In this document: one piece after another, positions 6,656-13,388 of the stretch
Layout of the letters: every line of letters starts with the position of its first letter
Position numbering within the stretch: the stretch's first letter is position 1
Origin: UBA1738 sp045658645
GTDB taxonomy: Bacteria; Bacillota; Clostridia; UBA1381
Length of the DNA stretch: 17,479 nucleotides
NCBI GenBank assembly: GCA_045658645.1
Contig: JAZOVJ010000070.1
Coordinates: 1 to 17,479 of the forward strand
Reading direction: 5' to 3'
Program-made: the position numbers and the translations under genes
The notes under the pieces: model-generated
What the model was told of the DNA's origin: nothing
What the model saw: the letters and a program-made list of their open reading frames with translations, nothing else
Databases searched by the model: none

Positions 6656-7117
6656 ATGGAGTTTTCTCTTGGATTAGTTGAGGTCTCAGCTCTTGGCAAC
6701 GCAATAATGATGCTGGATGAGATGCTCAAGGTTGCAGATGTTGAATTTATCGGCGTGGAGAGAAAATTAGGCGGAGCTTTGGTAACTGTTGTAATTCGCG
6801 GAAGCGTGTCAGCGGTTACAGCATCAGTTGAAGCAGGAAGACAATTTGCACAAAAAGCAGGAGTTTTAAAGGCGGCAGAGGTTATTGCACGTCCTCATTC
6901 TGAAATCCTGAAGTTTTTAAACTTACCGGAGAATGAGAAGAAAGAAACCCCTAAAACTGAGGCAAAGGTAGAGAAGCCTGTAGAGGCTGAACCTGCAAAA
7001 AAGGCTGAAGTCAAGGCAGAACAGCCTGCTGTAAAGAAAGAGGCAAAGCCAAAAGCAGCGCCGAAAACAACAAAAACGGCAACAAAAACAACGAAATCTA
7101 AAGCCAAAAAGGCTTAA
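6656..7117 (+). CDS. BMC-H shell protein with Lys/Ala-rich C-terminal tail
   Basis: Residues 1-88 form a BMC domain (S-L-G-L-V-E-V-S-A-L-G, pore region E-R-K-L-G-G-A-L at 35-42, then V-I-R-G-S-V-S-A-V-T-A-S-V-E-A-G and V-I-A-R-P-H). Residues ~91-153 are a low-complexity tail of Lys, Ala, Pro, Glu and Thr without hydrophobic residues beyond Val. It starts mixed acidic/basic and becomes strongly basic towards the end (K-T-T-K-S-K-A-K-K-A), like histone H1 tails. PduK and EutK also extend their BMC domain at the C-terminus, but with a different sequence. The tail is likely disordered and could bind nucleic acid, acidic membrane or cargo; none is shown by sequence. It lies between two canonical BMC-H genes, with a GGAAGG ribosome site. 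Confidence 0.9.
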   Translation: MEFSLGLVEVSALGNAIMMLDEMLKVADVEFIGVERKLGGALVTVVIRGSVSAVTASVEAGRQFAQKAGVLKAAEVIARPHSEILKFLNLPENEKKETPKTEAKVEKPVEAEPAKKAEVKAEQPAVKKEAKPKAAPKTTKTATKTTKSKAKKA

Positions 7118-7123
7118 GATATA

Positions 7124-7188
7124 AATTACCCGAAAGGGCAAAACAAATAAGTTAAATAGAGCTATAAGCTCAGAAAGTAGAGGTAATT
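7124..7188 (+). promoter_or_regulatory. Structured leader masking a ribosome binding site
   Basis: AATTACC (7124-7130) is a perfect complement of GGTAATT (7182-7188), which overlaps the AGAGG Shine-Dalgarno (7179-7183) of the next BMC-H gene. Inside lie a second hairpin GAGCT-ATA-AGCTC (7159-7171) and a competing CCC-GAAA-GGG stem (7129-7137) that uses two bases of the first arm. The two folds exclude each other, so the region could switch the ribosome site between open and closed. Found by eye; no known riboswitch family recognised. Confidence 0.4.
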
Positions 7189-7191
7189 AAA

Positions 7192-7470
7192 ATGGCAGTA
7201 GAAGCATTGGGAATGGTTGAAACAAGAGGTCTTGTAGCTGCAATCGAAGCTGCAGATGCTATGGTTAAGGCTGCAAACGTACAGCTTATCGGAACTGAAA
7301 GAATTGGTTCAGGTCTTGTAACTGTTATGGTTCGTGGCGATGTTGGTGCAGTTCAGGCTGCAACAGATGCAGGTGCAGCAGCTGGTTCAAAGCTTGGTGA
7401 ACTAATTTCTGTACACGTAATCCCACGTCCACACGGCGATGTTGAAAAGATTTTGCCAGCTTTAAAGTAA
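7192..7470 (+). CDS. Canonical BMC-H shell protein (PduA/J-like), second copy
   Basis: A 92-residue hexameric shell protein, paralogous to the one at 6360: M-A-V-E-A-L-G-M-V-E-T-R-G, pore loop E-R-I-G-S-G-L, V-R-G-D-V-G-A-V-Q-A-A, and H-V-I-P-R-P-H-G-D-V-E-K-I-L-P-A. The pair differ mainly in conservative surface positions, which is common where BMC operons hold two or more major tiles. The ATG follows AGAGG by eight bases and lies just after a possible SD-sequestering helix, so its translation may be tuned separately from the upstream shell genes. It is the last of the four BMC-H genes, followed by an intercistronic hairpin. Confidence 0.95.
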   Translation: MAVEALGMVETRGLVAAIEAADAMVKAANVQLIGTERIGSGLVTVMVRGDVGAVQAATDAGAAAGSKLGELISVHVIPRPHGDVEKILPALK

Positions 7471-7495
7471 TTACATAAGTTGCTTTAAAAACATT

Positions 7496-7544
7496 ACACT
7501 TGCCAGTTTATATGGGCGGTCTTTGACCGCCCCTGGATTAGTGT
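7496..7544 (+). promoter_or_regulatory. Strong intercistronic hairpin between shell block and pduL
   Basis: A nested inverted repeat: ACACT (7496-7500) with AGTGT (7540-7544), CCAG (7503-7506) with CTGG (7533-7536), and an 8-bp GC-rich stem GGGCGGTC (7514-7521) with GACCGCCC (7525-7532) around a TTT loop. A 7-nt one-sided bulge separates the parts. No T-run follows directly (a TTTTT occurs about 9 bases later), so it is more likely an RNA stabiliser, processing site or partial attenuator than a full terminator. Confidence 0.6.
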
Positions 7545-7595
7545 TACCAAAATTTTTCAAAAAGTTAATCCTTATCTCGAAAAAGGAGCTAAAAA

Positions 7596-8246
7596 ATGTT
7601 TGACAATAATATGATTGATTTGATTACAAAGAATGTAATTGACAATTTAAATAAAGAGGGTCTTGTAAAAAACACGGGCGCAGAAATCAAAATTGGCGTT
7701 TCTGCAAGACATGTTCATCTGTCTGAAGCAGATATCGAAACATTGTTTGGAAAAGGCTACCAGCTTAAAGTAAAGAAATATCTTATGGGTGACCAGTTCG
7801 CAGCAGAAGAATGTGTTACAATCGTAAGCCCATCTCTTCGTTCGATTGAAGGCGTAAGAGTATTAGGCCCTGCAAGAAAAAGGTCTCAGGTTGAAATTTC
7901 AAGAACTGATACCTTTAAGTTAAAGATAAGTCCTCCGGTAAGACCGTCAGGCGACCTTGACGGAAGTGCACCGATTGCGATTGTAGGACCAAAAGGAAGC
8001 GTATTCCTGAAAGAAGGCGCAATCATTGCAAATCGTCATATTCATTTTTCACCTGAAGATGCTGCAAAATACAGCATTAAGGACAATGATTTGGTAGACG
8101 TTGAAATTGCAAGCCAGAAGCCTACCCGTTATTTTGATGTTCAGGTAAGAGTATCAAATGACTTTGATACCGAAATGCATATTGATACTGACGATGCAAA
8201 TGCGGCAGGAATTAAATCCGGAGATGTTGTTACTATTTTAAAGTAA
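7596..8246 (+). CDS. pduL: PduL-type phosphotransacylase
   Basis: It transfers an acyl group from CoA to phosphate, recycling CoA in the BMC lumen and giving an acyl-phosphate for ATP formation by a kinase. The 216 residues match PduL. An N-terminal targeting helix (about 4-19, N-N-M-I-D-L-I-T-K-N-V-I-D-N-L-N) precedes two PTAC repeats. Zinc-ligand histidines are visible in V-S-A-R-H-V-H-L-S (His39, His41) and N-R-H-I-H-F-S (His148, His150), with E-M-H-I-D-T-D-D-A-N-A near 193-203. R-P-S-G-D (116-120) is the conserved phosphate-region motif. The start has a strong AAAAGGAG site. With lactaldehyde as substrate the product would be lactyl-phosphate. No acyl kinase gene is in the window. Confidence 0.95.
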   Translation: MFDNNMIDLITKNVIDNLNKEGLVKNTGAEIKIGVSARHVHLSEADIETLFGKGYQLKVKKYLMGDQFAAEECVTIVSPSLRSIEGVRVLGPARKRSQVEISRTDTFKLKISPPVRPSGDLDGSAPIAIVGPKGSVFLKEGAIIANRHIHFSPEDAAKYSIKDNDLVDVEIASQKPTRYFDVQVRVSNDFDTEMHIDTDDANAAGIKSGDVVTILK

Positions 8247-8303
8247 CAAACCAACTTTGAAAACAATTTAGTTTATATATTATTTTAAATTAGGAGAACT
8301 GAT

Positions 8304-8561
8304 ATGATATTGGCCAAAGTTAAAGGAAGCATTGTTTCCACCGTAAAAAATGAAAAATTGATAGGCTATAAGTTTATGATAGTTGAAACTATAGAGAACG
8401 GAAAGCTTACAGGGAATCATCTGATTGCCGTTGACGGTGTCGGGGCCGGTATCGGTGAAGAGGTTCTGATTTCCACAGGTAGCGGTGCAAGACTTGCTCT
8501 TGACAGAATCGATTCACCTGTTGATGCGGCAATAGTAGGTATTGTTGATAAAAACCAGTAA
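8304..8561 (+). CDS. BMC-P vertex protein (EutN/CcmL family)
   Basis: An 85-residue EutN/CcmL/PduN-type protein whose pentamers cap the vertices of the polyhedral shell. Family marks are M-I-L-A-K-V-K-G-S-I-V-S-T-V-K at the start, G-Y-K-F-M-I-V in the first strands, A-V-D-G-V-G-A-G-I-G-E-E-V-L-I-S-T-G-S-G-A-R (43-64), and the C-terminal D-A-A-I-V-G-I-V-D. Length is normal. It is the only vertex gene in the operon, enough for a closed shell since one type can cap all vertices. TAGGAGA precedes the ATG. Confidence 0.96.
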   Translation: MILAKVKGSIVSTVKNEKLIGYKFMIVETIENGKLTGNHLIAVDGVGAGIGEEVLISTGSGARLALDRIDSPVDAAIVGIVDKNQ

Positions 8562-8577
8562 TCAGGGGGAATGACAA

Positions 8578-9912
8578 GTGGAATTTGAAAAACTTTCCGA
8601 ACTTGTTTTTAATGCCGGAATCGTTGGCGCCGGTGGTGCCGGATTTCCAACTCATAAAAAGCTTGCAAAAGGCGTTAAGCAGATTGTGGTAAATGCTGCA
8701 GAATGTGAACCATTGATGATGGTTGACCATCACGTTCTTGCAAAACATTTTGGCAGCGTGGTAAAGGCTTTGAACCTGCTTATTGACGTACTTGGCGCAG
8801 AAGAGGCAATAATCGGTATTAAAGGCAAGAATATGCATCTTCTCGACAAGAGAATTGTAGATGAAATCAAGGGAACGAAAGTGAAAATTCACGAAATTCC
8901 TGACATATATCCTGCCGGTGACGAAGTTGTTCTGGTTTATGAAACCACAGGCAAAATCATTCCGGAGGGAAGCATACCTCTAATGGTAGGCGTAATTGTA
9001 CTTAACGCTGAAACTGTGTATAACATATATAGCGCAGTGGAAAAAGGCGAGAAGGTTACAAGAAAATACGTTTCAATCGGTGGCGATGTTGACCATGACG
9101 TAGTTGTTCGTGCACCTATTGGAATTACGATAAGAGAACTTTTAGAAACTGCAGGCTATACAAATTTTGAAGGAAAAGCTGTGATAAACGGCGGACCGAT
9201 GATGGGTAAGCTTGTAGACATTGATACTGACGTTGTTACAAAGACAACAAAGGGAGTTCTTGTTTTTCCGGAAACGCACTCGGTTATTCAGAGAAGACGC
9301 ATGCCGATGTCTATGACACTAAAGAGAGCGTCTGCTGCTTGTTGTAACTGCAGTATGTGTTCAGATGTTTGCCCAAGATACCTTTTGGGGTATAGCATAC
9401 GAGTTGATAAGACACTTCGTGCAGCAGCACATGGCGAAGTTCAGAACGCCGAAAATTTCACACAGGCAGCGCTTTGTTGCGGTTGCGGTGTTTGCACCGT
9501 TATCGGTTGTCAGCAGATGTTGAACCCGCAGGCGATTTCTATGGAAGTAAAAGGCGAGCTTGCAAGGCAAGGTTACAGGCGTGAAAACAATAAAGCACCG
9601 CAAGAGGTTCGAAAAGAGCGTGCGGGACGCCTTGTTTCTTCAGATGTTTTGATTGACAAGCTTGGCATCAGAAGATTTGTGAAGAAAACGGCAGCAAGAG
9701 AAGACTTTGATTTTAATCCTAAAACAGTTTATATTCCGCTTTCGCAGCACGTTGGAAAACCTGCAACACCAACCGTAAAAGAGGGTGACAAGGTTAATGT
9801 TAGTGACTTGATTGCAGTAACAGATGCAACAGCACTTGGCATAACAATCCACGCAAGTATTAGCGGAACAGTTAAGAAAGTTACAGACAAATTTGTCGTA
9901 ATTGAAAGGTAG
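8578..9912 (+). CDS. PduS/RnfC-like flavo-iron-sulfur protein
   Basis: A 444-residue electron-transfer protein of the RnfC/NqrF-related PduS group. The N-terminal G-I-V-G-A-G-G-A-G-F-P-T-H-K (14-27) is the flavin/NADH-site loop shared with complex I Nqo1. An SLBB-like region follows (about 160-215). Two [4Fe-4S] motifs follow: C255-x2-C258-x2-C261-x3-C265-P, and C300-x2-C303-x2-C306-x4-C311. A barrel-sandwich domain ends the protein (387-444). In PDU systems PduS reduces cobalamin and binds PduT. No B12 enzyme is encoded here, so a role in moving electrons from NADH through the shell is more likely. The start is GTG at 8578 behind AGGGGGA. An ATG at 8571 lies directly against that site and its frame stops after five codons, so it is a decoy. 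Confidence 0.92.
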   Translation: MEFEKLSELVFNAGIVGAGGAGFPTHKKLAKGVKQIVVNAAECEPLMMVDHHVLAKHFGSVVKALNLLIDVLGAEEAIIGIKGKNMHLLDKRIVDEIKGTKVKIHEIPDIYPAGDEVVLVYETTGKIIPEGSIPLMVGVIVLNAETVYNIYSAVEKGEKVTRKYVSIGGDVDHDVVVRAPIGITIRELLETAGYTNFEGKAVINGGPMMGKLVDIDTDVVTKTTKGVLVFPETHSVIQRRRMPMSMTLKRASAACCNCSMCSDVCPRYLLGYSIRVDKTLRAAAHGEVQNAENFTQAALCCGCGVCTVIGCQQMLNPQAISMEVKGELARQGYRRENNKAPQEVRKERAGRLVSSDVLIDKLGIRRFVKKTAAREDFDFNPKTVYIPLSQHVGKPATPTVKEGDKVNVSDLIAVTDATALGITIHASISGTVKKVTDKFVVIER

Positions 9913-9918
9913 AGATAG

Positions 9919-10464
9919 ATGAAGGCAATAGGACTTGTAGAAGTTAAAAGCGTAGCAAAGGGAATAAAGGTAACCGATGAAATGCTTAAAAGTGCAGGGG
10001 TTTTCCTTATCCAGTCCGGTGCAGTTTGCCCGGGAAAATTTGTTACTATAGTAGGCGGAAGTCTTTCAAGCATACAGGCATCCGTTGACCGTGCCGCAAG
10101 TGTTGCGGAGGACGCACTTATTGATAAGTTTGTCATCGGCAGACTTGGTGAAAAGGTCTTCGAGGCTATGTGCGGAACTGCTAATGTGAAAGAACGCAAG
10201 GCTCTTGGTGTTGTTGAAACATTTACGGCAGCAAGTGCAATTTTGGCGGCAGATGCAGCGGTTAAGGCTGCAAACGTATCGCTGATTGAAGTGAGAGTTG
10301 CACGTGGTATGGGTGGCAAGTGCTTTGTTACTATGACCGGTGAAGTTTCTGACGTTAAGGCGGCGGTTGAAGCGGGAGCTAAAATCGCAGCAAAGGACGG
10401 CGTTCTCATTGGTACAGAAGTGATTGCAAATCCGCATCCGGAACTATGGGAGAGTATATTATAA
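9919..10464 (+). CDS. PduT-like tandem BMC-T shell protein
   Basis: Two fused BMC domains (1-90 and 93-181) give a trimer that mimics a hexamer. The first domain has G-A-V-C-P-G-K-F at its pore loop with Cys37. In PduT the equivalent pore Cys (C-P-G-K motif) holds a [4Fe-4S] cluster, so a cluster at the trimer pore is likely. The second domain starts A-L-G-V-V-E-T-F-T-A-A-S-A and has Cys135 in G-M-G-G-K-C-F, which may be near the pore or buried. The start is six bases after the PduS stop with GGTAGAGA before it, so the two are translated together, as expected for partners. It is the last gene of the operon and is followed by a strong terminator. Confidence 0.94.
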   Translation: MKAIGLVEVKSVAKGIKVTDEMLKSAGVFLIQSGAVCPGKFVTIVGGSLSSIQASVDRAASVAEDALIDKFVIGRLGEKVFEAMCGTANVKERKALGVVETFTAASAILAADAAVKAANVSLIEVRVARGMGGKCFVTMTGEVSDVKAAVEAGAKIAAKDGVLIGTEVIANPHPELWESIL

Positions 10465-10470
10465 TAAACT

Positions 10471-10500
10471 AAAATGTCTGCCGTTTGGCAGACATTTTTT
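10471..10500 (+). terminator. Rho-independent terminator of the BMC operon
   Basis: A 12-bp stem, 10471-10482 with 10487-10498 (core ATGTCTGCC / GGCAGACAT), with a GTTT loop and a run of Ts directly after it. It lies six bases past the BMC-T stop and marks the operon end. Confidence 0.95.
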
Positions 10501-10506
10501 TCTTTA

Positions 10507-10543
10507 TTAAACCCCGCAAGAAGAAAATTCTTGCGGGGTTTAA
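10507..10543 (-). terminator. Terminator of the prfA / acyl-CoA synthetase operon
   Basis: A 14-bp stem, 10507-10520 with 10530-10543 (core AAACCCCGCAAG / CTTGCGGGGTTT), with an AT loop, begins directly after the minus-strand TAA at 10544-10546. The T-run on the minus side is short (GGTTTAATAAAG), so it may act together with the neighbouring hairpin. Confidence 0.8.
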
Positions 10544-12154
10544 TTATCTTTTAATCTTTTTAGTTGTAGTCTTTTCAAATTCTGTATCACGGAATTTGAC
10601 AGTGTGAATTCTCTTATACTGTGCAATTGTAGGGTTAAGAACATCTTTAATATCGCTCTCAATTTTTTCCTTATCAGCACCATCTTCAGGGAAAATTTCA
10701 GCTGTGATTAAGCTATCCTTAGCGTAAACCAAAACTTCATTAACGCCTTCAATCTTGCCAATCAGGTATTCAAGCTCTTCAGGGTAAACGTTCTTACCAT
10801 TTTCAAGGATAATAAGGTTCTTTTTACGACCTGTAATATAAATAAAGTTATCTTCATCAATCTTACCGATATCGCCTGTGTTGAACCAACCGTCTTCAGT
10901 GAATGCGGCAGCGTTAGCTTCAGGATTTTCATAGTAACCCATCATTACGATGTCACCCTTAACACAGATTTCGCCTTCGCCGTCCTCGTTATTGTTAATT
11001 GTCTTTGCCTGAACTGTGTTGATAACCTGACCAACACTGCCCATTTTACTCCAGCAATGTCTGTTAATGGAAACAATAGGTGAGCATTCAGAAATTCCGT
11101 AGCCGTTTATAATCTGTACGCCGATATCGTCAAAGCCTTTGATAAGCTCGTTTGACATGGGAGCGCCACCTGTAATCAGCATCTCAAGGTTGCCGCCAAA
11201 AGCGTCAAGTACGCTCTTGAAAAGCTTACGGCGAAGGTCAATGCCAACCATACGAAGAGCATTAGAAACTTTAATCATAACCTTTAGAAGCTTATCCTTA
11301 CCGCTCTTTTTAGCGTTCTTCCAGATGCCTTTATAGAAACTTTCAACAAATAGGGGAACAACTGAAACGTGACCCGGCTTTGAAATGTTGATGTCAGAAA
11401 GAACATACTTAAGTCCTGCATTGATATAAACTGTAACGCCTGAATGAATCTGGCAAAGAACGCAAGCCATCATACCGAATGTGTGGTTAAACGGAAGCAC
11501 TGCCAATGTACCTTTTGGATGTTCCGGTGTACCGATAGGGAACTTTAGTGTTTCCATAGAACGAATCATATCGCAAATCAGATTTCTCTGGCAAAGCATA
11601 ACGCCTTTTGGGTTACCTGTTGTACCTGATGTATAGATAATTGAACAACATTTTTCAACATCAATTTCGTGGTTTGCAAATTCTGTGGTGTCTTCAGCAC
11701 CTTTTTCACAAGCCGCTGCAAAATCATCAAGGCAAAGAGTTGCCTTTATCTCGCCTTCTTCGAATTCTTCTAAAAGTTTTGATTTTTTCTTTGAATGCAC
11801 AATCATTTCTGCACCGCAGGCACGAACCAAAACAGCAGCTTCAGCCGGCTTTAGCTCCTTATCAAGCGGAACAATTGTGTTACCGCCGCAAACTGCTGCA
11901 AGGTAAGTAACAATCCACTCGTAGCTGTTTTCAGAGTAAAGAATGATTTTTGCGTCCTTCATGCCGATTGAATAGAAGTAACTGCCAAGAGCAAATACGT
12001 CCTTTTCAAGCTGAATGAAAGATTTTGAAATCTTTCCGTCTTTTCCTGCGTATTCAAAAGCAGGTTTCTCGCCAAACTTTTTGCTGTTATGCACAACCAT
12101 TTCTTTAAGGTCGCGCACAATGTCGATTTTGTTGTACGCCAAATTCTTTTTCAT
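10544..12154 (-). CDS. AMP-forming acyl-CoA synthetase (long-chain fatty acid type)
   Basis: An ANL-superfamily adenylating enzyme of 536 residues that activates a carboxylic acid, probably a fatty acid, via an acyl-AMP to acyl-CoA. Motifs in order: S-I-I-Y-T-S-G-T-T-G-N-P-K-G-V-M (171-186, ATP loop), G-Y-G-I-S-E-C-S-P (351-359), G-W-F-N-T-G-D-I-G (422-430), G-R-K-K-N-L-I-I (442-449, hinge), and the C-terminal T-T-T-K-K-I-K-R with the catalytic Lys. No signal peptide or carrier-protein domain. The ATG lies 17 bases after the prfA stop, behind GAGGAGA, so the two share a transcript. O-succinylbenzoate-CoA ligases and acyl-ACP synthetases share these motifs, so substrate is uncertain. No clear link to the convergent BMC operon. 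Confidence 0.85.
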   Translation of the reverse strand: MKKNLAYNKIDIVRDLKEMVVHNSKKFGEKPAFEYAGKDGKISKSFIQLEKDVFALGSYFYSIGMKDAKIILYSENSYEWIVTYLAAVCGGNTIVPLDKELKPAEAAVLVRACGAEMIVHSKKKSKLLEEFEEGEIKATLCLDDFAAACEKGAEDTTEFANHEIDVEKCCSIIYTSGTTGNPKGVMLCQRNLICDMIRSMETLKFPIGTPEHPKGTLAVLPFNHTFGMMACVLCQIHSGVTVYINAGLKYVLSDINISKPGHVSVVPLFVESFYKGIWKNAKKSGKDKLLKVMIKVSNALRMVGIDLRRKLFKSVLDAFGGNLEMLITGGAPMSNELIKGFDDIGVQIINGYGISECSPIVSINRHCWSKMGSVGQVINTVQAKTINNNEDGEGEICVKGDIVMMGYYENPEANAAAFTEDGWFNTGDIGKIDEDNFIYITGRKKNLIILENGKNVYPEELEYLIGKIEGVNEVLVYAKDSLITAEIFPEDGADKEKIESDIKDVLNPTIAQYKRIHTVKFRDTEFEKTTTKKIKR

Positions 12155-12171
12155 AAAAATCTCCTCGTATT

Positions 12172-13236
12172 TTATTCTTCGCCTGACATTTTTGATGCTT
12201 GGTCGGCGGTAATTAACGCATCAATTAACTCATCAAGGTTGCCATTTAAAATCTGCTCAAGCTTATAGAGAGTAAGATTGATTCTATGGTCGGTTACACG
12301 GCTTTGAGGGAAGTTATAGGTGCGAATACGCTCACTTCTGTCACCTGAACCGATTTGTGATTTTCTTGCATCTGCAATTTCAGAGTGGCGCTTTGCTTCC
12401 ATAACTTCATAGATTCTTGAGCGCAAAATCTTCATTGCTTTATCTTTGTTTTTAAACTGTGACTTTTCATCCTGACAGGAAACCACAATGCCTGTAGGAA
12501 GGTGAGTGATACGAACAGCAGAGTCGGTAGTATTAACGCACTGCCCACCGGGACCGCCCGCACGGAATACGTCAATTCTCAAATCGTTCTGGTTTATATC
12601 AACCTCCACCTCTTCAACTTCGGGAAGAACAGCAACTGTTGCGGCAGAGGTTTGAATTCTGCCCTGTGATTCTGTTTCCGGAACACGTTGAACACGGTGA
12701 ACTCCGCTTTCAAATTTAAATCGTGAATAAGCACCCTGACCGGAAACGGAGAAGGTAACTTCCTTGTATCCGCCAATGTCGGTAGGGTTAGATGAAAGAA
12801 TTTCTGTCTTCCACTGCCTGCTTTCAGCATACATAGTATACATACGGAAAAGGTCTGCGGCAAAAAGAGCAGCTTCTTCGCCGCCTGTTCCGCCACGGAT
12901 TTCAATGATAACGTTTTTATCGTCATTAGGGTCTTTCGGAAGTAAAAGAATTTTAAGTTCGTCTGATACAGTTTCAATACTGTCTTCTGCTTCTGAAAGC
13001 TCCATTTTAGCAAGTTCTTCAAGCTCTTTGTCGCCTGATGATAAAATTTCCTTACATTCCGAGATTGTTGCCTTTAATGTTTTGTACTCACGGTACTTGT
13101 CAATAATAGGAGAAAGGTCGGAATTTTCTTTGCAATACTTTTTAAACTCTTCCTGGTCGCTTATAATATCCGGGTCGGACAGCTTTTGGTTTACAAGCTC
13201 AAAGCGTTCCTCGAGGGCTTCTAACTTATCGAACAT
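12172..13236 (-). CDS. prfA: Peptide chain release factor 1
   Basis: It ends translation at UAA and UAG codons. 354 residues, normal for RF1. The N-terminal coiled domain reaches ~105, followed by I-E-I-R-G-G-T-G-G-E-E-A-A-L-F-A. The codon-recognition tripeptide P-E-T (186-188, in R-V-Q-R-V-P-E-T-E-S-Q-G-R) is the P-x-T type of RF1, not the S-P-F of RF2. The catalytic G-G-Q (230-232) sits in A-G-G-P-G-G-Q-C-V-N-T-T-D-S-A-V-R. The C-terminus holds R-T-Y-N-F-P-Q-S-R-V-T-D-H-R. The ATG follows AAGGAGA. First gene of a two-gene operon with the acyl-CoA synthetase, with its own promoter at 13302-13330. The usual neighbour prmC is not present. Confidence 0.97.
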   Translation of the reverse strand: MFDKLEALEERFELVNQKLSDPDIISDQEEFKKYCKENSDLSPIIDKYREYKTLKATISECKEILSSGDKELEELAKMELSEAEDSIETVSDELKILLLPKDPNDDKNVIIEIRGGTGGEEAALFAADLFRMYTMYAESRQWKTEILSSNPTDIGGYKEVTFSVSGQGAYSRFKFESGVHRVQRVPETESQGRIQTSAATVAVLPEVEEVEVDINQNDLRIDVFRAGGPGGQCVNTTDSAVRITHLPTGIVVSCQDEKSQFKNKDKAMKILRSRIYEVMEAKRHSEIADARKSQIGSGDRSERIRTYNFPQSRVTDHRINLTLYKLEQILNGNLDELIDALITADQASKMSGEE

Positions 13237-13301
13237 ATATATCTCCTTACAACGATATTTCGTTGTGGTTTATAAATCAATAACACGTAGTATTGAATAC
13301 T

Positions 13302-13330
13302 ATATTACCACATTTTCTAAATTTTGTCAA
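13302..13330 (-). promoter_or_regulatory. Sigma-A promoter of prfA
   Basis: On the minus strand TTGACA (13330-13325, perfect) and TAATAT (13307-13302, close to TATAAT) are 17 bp apart. Transcription should start near 13295, leaving a ~60-nt leader before the prfA ATG. Confidence 0.85.
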
Positions 13331-13352
13331 TAGAATAACCGCTAAAACCAGT

Positions 13353-13375
13353 AAAAGTCGGGGAATTTCCCCGAC
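13353..13375 (-). terminator. Terminator of the gyrA-cyclophilin operon
   Basis: GTCGGGGAA / TTCCCCGAC (13357-13375) forms a near-perfect GC-rich hairpin, with TTTT following on the minus strand (to 13353). It lies a few bases after the cyclophilin stop and upstream of the prfA promoter, so it separates the two minus-strand units. Confidence 0.85.
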
Positions 13376-13388
13376 ATTTTACTAAAAT

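Noticed and set aside
7101..7115. AAGCC/GGCTT hairpin at the end of the Lys-rich BMC-H as terminator
   Set aside because: Only five pairs, no T-run, and it arises from Lys/Ala codons.
10544..12154. Acyl-CoA synthetase as part of the BMC pathway
   Set aside because: It is convergent to the BMC operon, separated by two terminators, co-transcribed with prfA, and has no targeting helix.
12535..12560. Cys after the GGQ motif of RF1 as an anomaly
   Set aside because: The residue after GGQ varies among RF1 proteins; the GGQ and P-x-T motifs are intact.
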